NCBI GenBank assembly: GCA_004559845.1
Contig: SFWW01000089.1
Coordinates: 1-11,277 of the forward strand
Reading direction: 5' to 3'
Length of the DNA stretch: 11,277 bases
Source of the DNA: a bacterium
Lineage (GTDB): Bacteria > Bacteroidota > Bacteroidia > Bacteroidales > Muribaculaceae
Shown: piece by piece, positions 6,550 through 11,277 of the stretch
Layout: every line of letters starts with the position of its first letter
How positions within the stretch are numbered: position 1 is the first letter of the stretch
Notes under the pieces: model-generated
Told to the model about the DNA's origin: nothing
Database searches by the model: none
What the model saw: only the letters and a program-made list of their open reading frames with translations
Made by a program: the position numbers and the translations under genes

Positions 6550-8811
6550 ATGAAACGTATATTTGTATATTTGAGCGTTCTGCTTCTCGGGGTGGGCTTC
6601 TTCTCGAGTTGTAACGAAGAGTTCGACACTCCGCCTATGGTGGTGCCGCAAGCAACTCATGTGCCCAATATGACCCTCGCCGAATTTAAAGCAAAATATT
6701 GGCAAGACAAAAACAACTACATCGACACCGTGAAAGAAGATATCGTGATTCACGGTTGGGTGACTGCCAACGATGTGAGCGGCAACATCTACAAATGCCT
6801 CTACATTTCCGACGGCACCGCCGGTTTTGCCATGTCGATTAATGGCAACAGCCTCTACAACACTTACCGTGTGGGCCAAGAAGTGGTGATTAATATGAAA
6901 GACTGCTTCGTGGGCAAATACAATGGTCAGCAACAAGTGGGCTATCCGCAATACTATGAAAGCGGCGGTGTGTGGGAAGCCACTTTCCTCCCGCTCGCCA
7001 CTTTCGAAAGCATTGCCGAAATCAACGGACTGCCCGACCCGGCTAAGGTGGACACCGTGCCGCTGAATATCAGCGACCTGAAGACCGACGCCGAATCGCT
7101 GAAAAAATGGCAAGGACGCCTCGTGCGCATCGACGATGTGCATTTCCCCGATGCTGATGGAGTGAACACCTTCGCAAATGCCGATGCCACCACCAATCGC
7201 AACATTGAAGATGCCAACGGCAACACCTTGATGATGCGCAACAGCAACTATGCCACATTCCGCGCCAATATGTTGCCTATGGGCAATGGCTCGGTGGTGG
7301 GCGTGCTCAGCTACTACAACACCAGCGCTTCCAAACTCGATGGCGGCACTTGGCAAATCTATATCCGCACTGCCGACGACTGTATCGGCTTCTCTACCTC
7401 TACCAAGGGCTTAATCTCCGACCCCTACAGCGTGGAAGAAGCTATCGATGCCGAAGCCGAAGATAAATCGGGTTGGGTGAGCGGTATCGTGGTGGGTGCC
7501 GTGGCTCCTGAAGTGAACGAAGTGAAAACCGCCGACGACATTGAATGGAGAGCTCCTACCACCCTCGACAACACCCTCGTGATTGCACCCTCTGCCGACT
7601 GCCGCGATTTGAGCAAATGTATGGTGGTTTCCTTGCCGCAAGGCACTCCGTTCCGCCAGAATGCCAACCTCGCCAGCTGGCCTGAAGTGCTCCACACCAA
7701 AATCCTCATCAAGGGCAAATTCGGCAAATTCATGGGTATGCACGCCATTCTCAATAATAGCGGTTCGAAAGATGAATTCCGACTCTCGGTAACCACCGGC
7801 GGCGTGACTTTGGTGGAAGAAAACTTTGAAAACGGTATTCCTTCCGAATGGACTATCTACACCCCGTCGGGCGACAAAAAGTGGTACACCGCTACCTTCG
7901 ACGAAAACACCTATGCTTGTATCACCGGCTTTAAGGGCACCAAGCCGCCTTACGAAGCATGGCTCATCAGCCCCGCTATCGACATCAAGAAGGCGAAAAA
8001 CCGCAAACTCTCGTTTAAGAGCCAAGTGGGTTATCAAGGACCTACCGACAAATTCGAAGTGTATATCTTCAACGGACAAGTGCCATTCGCAGGCACCGTG
8101 ACCGACAAGCTCAACTGCACCCTCGCCGTGGCACCATCCTCGGGCTATAGCGGCTTCGTGGAATCGGGCGACATCGACCTCTCGAAGTATGCCGACGGCA
8201 CCTACTATATCGGTTTCCGCTACACGGCAGGGTCGGCTTCCAACTATCAAACTTGGTGTATCGACGATGTGACCTTTGGTGTGGCTTCGGCTGCAGCCAC
8301 TCGTGGCGACTTTGAAACCTTCAACAATGGCACTGCCACTGCCACTTTCGGCAACTATGAAACCCGCGCAGGCTGGAAGGGCACCAATGTGAGCATTCTC
8401 AAGGGCGGTGCTTCCGATGCCAACCCGGTGTTCACCTTCATCGGTTTTAAAAATAATTCCACCACAGAATATGCAATGGCTTGCAACCTCAATGGCAAGA
8501 ACTCTGCCGTGGGCAAGCTCGTTTCACCGGTGCTGGAAGGCGGTTTGGGCAAACTCACCTTCAACTATGGTGTGGCCTACACCGAAAGCAATGGCGTGTC
8601 GTTTAGAGTGGATATCAAGCAAGGCGGCACTGTGGTGAAATCGTTTACCGTAACCAAAGCCGATGCAGTGAAATACACTGCCTACGAATTTAGCGAAGAA
8701 GTGAACCTGAAGGGCGAATTCACCATCGAAGTGACCAACCTCAGCCCATCGAACAGCACTTCTAATAAAGACCGTGTGGCCATTTGGAATATGACTTGGA
8801 CCCAAAACTAA
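6550..8811 (+). CDS. Surface lipoprotein with DUF5689 (OB-fold-like) and choice-of-anchor-J domains
   Basis: The 753-residue product has a lipoprotein signal (MKRIFVYLSVLLLGVGFFSSC, acylated C21). NEEFD follows the cysteine, and acidic residues there act as a surface-export signal in Bacteroidetes. Residues 38-282 look like DUF5689, with OB-fold-like strands (IVIHGWVTANDVSGNIYKCL, then RVGQEVVINMKDC). Residues 290-412 (SDPYSVEEAID...GWVSGIVVGAV) resemble DUF6359. Residues 418-577 form a choice-of-anchor-J jelly roll (VEENFENGIPSEW, EAWLISPAIDI, TWCIDDVTFG), and 583-753 a second, more distant beta domain. The gene lies 68 bases after the TonB receptor without a clear promoter of its own, so it is probably the receptor's ligand-capturing partner. 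The ligand is unknown; relatives can neighbour secreted nucleases, so nucleic acid or phosphate compounds are a guess. Confidence 0.85.
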   Translation: MKRIFVYLSVLLLGVGFFSSCNEEFDTPPMVVPQATHVPNMTLAEFKAKYWQDKNNYIDTVKEDIVIHGWVTANDVSGNIYKCLYISDGTAGFAMSINGNSLYNTYRVGQEVVINMKDCFVGKYNGQQQVGYPQYYESGGVWEATFLPLATFESIAEINGLPDPAKVDTVPLNISDLKTDAESLKKWQGRLVRIDDVHFPDADGVNTFANADATTNRNIEDANGNTLMMRNSNYATFRANMLPMGNGSVVGVLSYYNTSASKLDGGTWQIYIRTADDCIGFSTSTKGLISDPYSVEEAIDAEAEDKSGWVSGIVVGAVAPEVNEVKTADDIEWRAPTTLDNTLVIAPSADCRDLSKCMVVSLPQGTPFRQNANLASWPEVLHTKILIKGKFGKFMGMHAILNNSGSKDEFRLSVTTGGVTLVEENFENGIPSEWTIYTPSGDKKWYTATFDENTYACITGFKGTKPPYEAWLISPAIDIKKAKNRKLSFKSQVGYQGPTDKFEVYIFNGQVPFAGTVTDKLNCTLAVAPSSGYSGFVESGDIDLSKYADGTYYIGFRYTAGSASNYQTWCIDDVTFGVASAAATRGDFETFNNGTATATFGNYETRAGWKGTNVSILKGGASDANPVFTFIGFKNNSTTEYAMACNLNGKNSAVGKLVSPVLEGGLGKLTFNYGVAYTESNGVSFRVDIKQGGTVVKSFTVTKADAVKYTAYEFSEEVNLKGEFTIEVTNLSPSNSTSNKDRVAIWNMTWTQN

Positions 8812-8897
8812 GTCACGCTATCGTGTAACGAATCACAACAATTTCAATTGAAAAATTCCTGCGGTATCCTTTTCCGCAGGAATTTTTTTGTAATTTT
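8792..8897. repeat. 106-bp direct repeat, left copy
   Basis: It starts at TGACTTGGACCC, inside the last codons of the lipoprotein gene, and ends at GTAATTTT immediately before the left terminal inverted repeat. It matches 10143-10248 at 105 of 106 positions; the only difference is T8813 against C10164. The bases just outside differ between copies (A8791/G10142; C8898/G10249), so the repeat ends exactly at the element borders. Confidence 0.97.
8851..8889 (+). terminator. Intrinsic terminator after the DUF5689 lipoprotein gene
   Basis: AAATTCCTGCGG pairs with CCGCAGGAATTT around a nine-base loop (TATCCTTTT), followed by a run of T. It starts about 40 bases after the stop codon. The A-tract on the left arm makes it usable from both strands. 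It is part of the 106-bp duplication, so a second copy lies at 10202-10240. Confidence 0.92.
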
Positions 8898-8955
8898 CCT
8901 GACTTTATCACTTTTTCTTGATTTTTCTGTGTGCATGCCCTACAGGGGGCTGTGG
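8898..8955. repeat. Left terminal inverted repeat, 58 bp
   Basis: It starts CCTGACTTTATCAC and ends CTACAGGGGGCTGTGG. The reverse complement of 10085-10142 matches 55 of 58 positions; the mismatches lie at 8917, 8918 and 8926. The outer half also has a small internal palindrome (ATCAC...TTGAT). Confidence 0.96.
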
Positions 8956-8991
8956 CGCCGTTTTTCGTAATTTTTTGGATGACGCAATGAT

Positions 8992-9066
8992 AAAGTTAGG
9001 ACATAACTAACTTTTTGGTGCAAAAGTATTGTTTTGTCCCAAATTTATTATAATTTTGTGCCAAAA
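8992..9066 (+). promoter_or_regulatory. Promoter/operator region of the AbiEi antitoxin gene
   Basis: TAATTTTG at 9051-9058 matches the -7 box, with ATTG at 9028-9031 as a one-mismatch -33 element 19 bases upstream. Around it are repeated sites: a perfect 8-bp inverted repeat (AAAGTTAG 8992-8999 with CTAACTTT 9007-9014), then TTTTGGTGCAAAA (9013-9025), TTTTGTCCCAAA (9032-9043) and TTTTGTGCCAAAA (9054-9066). The first and last are inverted copies of each other with two mismatches and bracket the promoter. AbiEi antitoxins of known abiE systems bind inverted repeats in their own promoter, so these are plausible autoregulatory operators. Confidence 0.5.
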
Positions 9067-9077
9067 TACAAATTAGT

Positions 9078-9683
9078 ATGGTTGATAGTACAGCAAAAAG
9101 AATTGAGACAGCCATCGGTTCGGAACAGGAAGGGAAAATAGTCTTTTCCACAGACTATGCCGAGCTTGGTACGCCAGAGGCCATCAAGAAGTCACTAATC
9201 AGACTATGTGAACGTAATGTTATTGTAAGACTCGCCCACGGGATATATTACAAACCTAAATTCGACAAAGAACTTGGCTTTGGAATGCTGTTGCCAAGCC
9301 TGGACGATATTGCCCAGGCTATAGCAAGGCGTGATCATTCACGTATTGTTCCAACAGGAGACTACGCTCTCAATAGTCTTGGACTGAGTACACAAGTTCC
9401 GGCAAACGCCGTTTATCTTACTGATGGCTCACCTCGAAGAATAAGTGTCGGCAAAGGACATGGCATCATGTTCAAGCACACCTCGGAGTTGAAAGCCCTA
9501 AGTTTCCGCTCTGACTTAATGATGCGCATTGTATCTGCAATGAGAGCGATTGGAGAAGGTAAGATAACCGATGAACAAAAACGGATTCTGAAAGAGCATA
9601 TTAAAAATGTGGAAGAAGGAGATTATAATGAAGATATTAAACTTGCACCTGCATGGGTGAGAAAGGAACTAATAGCACTATGA
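9078..9683 (+). CDS. Type IV toxin-antitoxin AbiEi-family antitoxin (DUF6088)
   Basis: The 201-residue protein has an N-terminal winged helix (about 5-60: KRIETAIGSEQEGKIVFSTD, then EAIKKSLIRLCERNVIVRLA and the wing HGIYYKPK). The C-terminal part carries the family's conserved RIVPTGDYALNSLGLSTQVP (89-108) and VYLTDGSPRRISVGKG (112-127). In AbiE systems this protein opposes a nucleotidyltransferase toxin without binding it and represses its own operon through the winged helix. Its stop overlaps the toxin start by four bases (ATGA), the usual operon arrangement. The antitoxin appears full length, but the toxin is truncated, so it is now effectively an orphan regulator. It lies inside the inverted-repeat element and is oriented like the host genes around it. 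Confidence 0.88.
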   Translation: MVDSTAKRIETAIGSEQEGKIVFSTDYAELGTPEAIKKSLIRLCERNVIVRLAHGIYYKPKFDKELGFGMLLPSLDDIAQAIARRDHSRIVPTGDYALNSLGLSTQVPANAVYLTDGSPRRISVGKGHGIMFKHTSELKALSFRSDLMMRIVSAMRAIGEGKITDEQKRILKEHIKNVEEGDYNEDIKLAPAWVRKELIAL

Positions 9684-9877
9684 AATTTACAGAATTATCG
9701 CAGGAGCAGCAAAGGATTGTTTTTACGCAGGCTTCAGCTCAGACGGGTATCAACGTCAACCTGGCTGAGAAAGATTGGTGGATATGCCATGTACTTGCTG
9801 CACTATACAAACTCTCAAGTGCTGAACATACAAGTTTCAAGGGTGGCACATCACTGAGAATGTACCTATCCGCATGA
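9680..9877 (+). pseudogene. AbiEii-family nucleotidyltransferase toxin, truncated to 65 residues
   Basis: The start (MKFTELSQEQQRIVFTQASA) and EKDWWICHVLAALYKL (30-45) followed by HTSFKGGTSL (50-59) are the N-terminus of the AbiEii/AbiGii nucleotidyltransferase family, which normally runs to about 280-330 residues. GGTS is the first polymerase-beta-like motif. Directly after it the family expects SK and then an acidic pair coordinating metal, but here the reading becomes RMYLSA and stops. All catalytic aspartates and the rest of the protein are gone, so no toxin activity is expected. The break at about 9856 coincides with the start of integrase-like sequence in the next frame, so the truncation is a recombination junction. 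Confidence 0.85.
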
Positions 9878-10084
9878 GGGTGAATTATTCTGGACAACGT
9901 ATTGAGTTTACGATGCCCTATCGTATTGATGCAGCTAAGTGGGATGCCACTAAACAAAGAGTAAAAAATGGTTGCACCAATAAGTTGAAAGTTTCTGCAT
10001 CGGAAATAAATGCTGAATTGACACGAAGTTACACTCTGATTCAAGATATTTTCAAGGAATTCGAACTGCAGGTGTTGATGCCGA
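9859..10084 (+). pseudogene. Tyrosine recombinase (integrase) fragment, N-terminal arm-binding part
   Basis: In the frame of the ATG at 9874 the sequence gives NVPIRMRVNYSGQRIEFTMP, then YRIDAAKWDATKQRVKNGC, then KLKVSASEINAELTRSYTL and IFKEFELQVLMPT. This pattern (a beta hairpin, then KWD..KQRVKNG, then an S..EIN helix) is the arm-type DNA-binding and start of the SAM-like domain of Bacteroidales mobile-element integrases, whose full length is about 400 residues. The true N-terminus and the entire catalytic domain are missing. Its left end meets the broken AbiEii gene and its right end meets the inverted repeat at 10085; the open frame beyond that (to 10179) only reads repeat DNA. It cannot catalyse recombination. 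Confidence 0.75.
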
Positions 10085-10142
10085 CCACAGCCCCCTGTAG
10101 GGCATGCACACAGGAAAATCACAAAAAAGTGATAAAGTCAGG
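10085..10142. repeat. Right terminal inverted repeat, 58 bp
   Basis: It begins CCACAGCCCCCTGTAGGGCA and ends GTGATAAAGTCAGG, the inverse of 8898-8955 with three mismatches. It contains a perfect internal hairpin (ATCAC at 10118-10122 with GTGAT at 10129-10133, A6 loop). The duplicated host sequence begins at the next base. Confidence 0.96.
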
Positions 10143-10248
10143 TGACTTGGACCCAAAACTAAGCCACGCTATCGTGTAACGAATCACAACAATTTCAATT
10201 GAAAAATTCCTGCGGTATCCTTTTCCGCAGGAATTTTTTTGTAATTTT
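10143..10248. repeat. 106-bp direct repeat, right copy
   Basis: It repeats 8792-8897 with one mismatch. It includes a non-functional copy of the last five codons and stop of the lipoprotein gene (from TGACTTGGACCC, encoding the end TWTQN), the terminator hairpin, and the TAATTTT that forms the -7 box of the following gene. Confidence 0.97.
10202..10240 (+). terminator. Duplicated intrinsic terminator
   Basis: This is an identical copy of the hairpin and T-run at 8851-8889. It now stands after the inserted element, so transcription from the antitoxin promoter would be stopped here before it reaches the membrane-transferase gene. Confidence 0.9.
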
Positions 10249-10249
10249 G
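10242..10249 (+). promoter_or_regulatory. Candidate -7 box for the phosphoethanolamine-transferase-like gene
   Basis: TAATTTTG matches TAnnTTTG. Its first seven bases belong to the 106-bp duplication and the final G lies just outside; the left copy reads TAATTTTC. A -33 TTTG at proper distance is not evident because that stretch is the terminator stem. The leader to the ATG at 10315 would be about 60 bases. Confidence 0.45.
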
Positions 10250-10314
10250 TGGGCGATTTCGGCAATGCGGGCTTTTTGTGCCCGGGGCAAAGCAAAACTG
10301 CCGCTACTCCAATC

Positions 10315-11277
10315 ATGAAGCAACTTTTCAAAACCATATTCCCCTACGTAAGGGCTTTGGCTAAGCCTGTGGCACAGCAACCGGTGTTTTTCATCTTGGT
10401 GTTTTTGATGTGCATTCAGCAGCCCATCCAGTGGATGTGCTACACGCTCGACGACCGCTTGGGGCAAACGCTACGCTTCTTCCAGGGCTTGCTCATTGAG
10501 TTTGCCGTGGTGTGGGTGGCGGCATGGCTGATTGGTTTGATGAAAAGCACGTGGGCGAAAATGGCGGTGAAATCGCTGTTCTACTTCGCATTTTGGCTCT
10601 TGATGGGCATTTCCTACTTTCTGGTGCTCAACTTTGAAATGTGCATCTCGCAGCAAACACTCACCGTGCTGGTGGAAACCAACCCGAAGGAGAGCTCGGA
10701 ATTTATCGACACCTACTTTTGGACCAACGCCAGCCAATTGAGTTACATCATCGATTTTGTGGTGCTGGTGCTCATTGTGGTGTGTGAATGGAAGCGCCGT
10801 GCCATAGAGCGATGGATGCGCCGGCGGTGGAAGCTGCGCTTTCTCACGTGGTTCACCGGGGTGTGTGCCGCCTTGGGCTTGGTGCTGATGGTGGTGTGCC
10901 ACACGTGGCTCTTGTGCTGCAATAATTCGTCGAAAATCTACGCTTGGCGCCACTATTTCCCCTACGATTCACTCGACCCGTGGTCGCAAAGTTTGCACGC
11001 CATCAATTCGCTGCGCGCATTCAACAATGATGTCGACTTTGCCATTGAGGCGGCAAAAAAGGTGTACACCACCGCGCCCGTGGTGGAGGAGCAGGATTCG
11101 CTCACGGTGATTTATGTGCTGGGCGAAAGCTACAACAAGCACCATGCCAGCCTCTACGGCTATCCCCATCTCACCACACCGTGTATGGAGCGCGAGCAAG
11201 CCAAGGGAAATTTGTTTGCATTCACCGATGTGGTGTCGCAAGAAAACGTAACCTCGGTGGTGGAGAAAAACACCTTC
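10315..11277 (+). CDS. Membrane phosphoethanolamine transferase / sulfatase-family protein, partial
   Basis: From the ATG at 10315 the frame stays open for 321 codons to the right edge. The N-terminal 200 residues contain about five hydrophobic segments (roughly 22-37, 57-75, 87-106, 143-157, 180-200), as in EptA-type transferases. The soluble domain then begins: VIYVLGESYNKHHASLYGYP (265-284) holds the metal-binding glutamate E271, and QENVTSVVEKNTF (309-321) holds a probable nucleophile threonine T313, 42 residues later, close to the 40-residue spacing in Neisseria EptA (E240/T280). Such enzymes move phosphoethanolamine from phosphatidylethanolamine to lipid A or another envelope glycan on the periplasmic side. 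The substrate here is unknown, and the remaining active site is outside the window. The upstream frame is open, but nothing there resembles a better start. Confidence 0.85.
   Translation, partial: MKQLFKTIFPYVRALAKPVAQQPVFFILVFLMCIQQPIQWMCYTLDDRLGQTLRFFQGLLIEFAVVWVAAWLIGLMKSTWAKMAVKSLFYFAFWLLMGISYFLVLNFEMCISQQTLTVLVETNPKESSEFIDTYFWTNASQLSYIIDFVVLVLIVVCEWKRRAIERWMRRRWKLRFLTWFTGVCAALGLVLMVVCHTWLLCCNNSSKIYAWRHYFPYDSLDPWSQSLHAINSLRAFNNDVDFAIEAAKKVYTTAPVVEEQDSLTVIYVLGESYNKHHASLYGYPHLTTPCMEREQAKGNLFAFTDVVSQENVTSVVEKNTF

Larger units (their letters stand above)
8898..10142. mobile_element. 1,245-bp inverted-repeat-bounded insertion carrying AbiE antitoxin, no transposase
   Basis: The element has 58-bp imperfect terminal inverted repeats and is flanked on both sides by the same 106 bp of host sequence, exactly abutting the repeats. 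That is the signature of insertion with a very long target duplication. Unusually long, variable duplications are reported for IS1549 and IS1634, though no sequence link to these can be shown here. The cargo is an AbiEi/DUF6088 antitoxin, a truncated AbiEii toxin and an integrase fragment. No transposase is encoded, so it would have needed help in trans, like a mobile insertion cassette. Base composition of the cargo is visibly more AT-rich than the flanking genes, suggesting a foreign source. Confidence 0.8.

Noticed and set aside
7411..8250. Open frame of 279 codons on the minus strand inside the DUF5689 lipoprotein gene, with a similar one at 6511-7356
   Set aside because: Both are antisense shadows with the same Val/His/Gly/Phe bias and no recognisable motif.
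9874..10179. A 101-residue independent gene starting at the ATG at 9874
   Set aside because: Its first 70 codons are the inside of an integrase, and the rest reads the terminal inverted repeat and the duplicated host sequence; it is a fragment.
10471..11241. Minus-strand open frames (10471-10953 and 10969-11241) opposite the membrane transferase
   Set aside because: The plus frame has transmembrane segments and the family's metal and nucleophile motifs; the opposite frames are His/Pro/Gln-rich shadows.

Overview
The window looks like a chromosomal segment of a gut-type Bacteroidales bacterium (Prevotellaceae or Muribaculaceae would fit; the exact genus cannot be read from the sequence). The reasons are the TonB-dependent receptor plus surface-lipoprotein pair, the DUF5689/choice-of-anchor-J protein, the lipoprotein signal followed by acidic residues, the AT-rich leaders without Shine-Dalgarno sequences, and several good matches to the Bacteroidetes promoter (TTTG, about 20 bases, TAnnTTTG).

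Layout, left to right. (1) 1-718, minus strand: aroQ (type II 3-dehydroquinate dehydratase) overlaps by ATGA the start of a SAM-dependent O-methyltransferase that runs off the left edge. (2) 719-860: a divergent promoter region in which the two -7 boxes are the arms of a 13-bp inverted repeat. (3) 861-2118: a secreted YARHG-domain protein and an M15-type D,D-carboxypeptidase-like exported protein, 13 bases apart. (4) 2119-3813: a REP-associated tyrosine transposase (RAYT) with its own strong promoter, surrounded by copies of a roughly 21-base repeat. Two copies face each other upstream. Three lie in 44-bp tandem units downstream, and the first of these encodes the transposase C-terminus and stop. 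(5) 3814-8811: a TonB-dependent receptor, broken by a frame change near 6045, followed by an intact four-domain DUF5689 lipoprotein. Together they resemble an outer-membrane uptake pair whose receptor is now damaged. (6) 8792-10248: a 1,245-bp insertion (8898-10142) with 58-bp terminal inverted repeats (3 mismatches), flanked exactly by a 106-bp direct duplication of the host sequence. It carries an intact AbiEi-type (DUF6088) antitoxin, a 65-residue stump of its AbiEii nucleotidyltransferase toxin, and a tyrosine-integrase fragment cut off by the right repeat. It contains no transposase. (7) 10249-11277: a membrane phosphoethanolamine-transferase/sulfatase-family gene running off the right edge.

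The most remarkable object is the insertion in (6). Its inverted-repeat ends and the ends of the very long target-type duplication coincide to the base. The duplicated 106 bp contain the end of the lipoprotein gene and its terminator, and seven of the eight bases of the -7 box of the next gene. The upstream gene therefore keeps its end and terminator on one side, and the downstream gene keeps its promoter on the other. The second most interesting object is the RAYT locus, where the mobile repeat has become part of the transposase coding sequence. All family assignments are from reading motifs by eye; no database search was possible.
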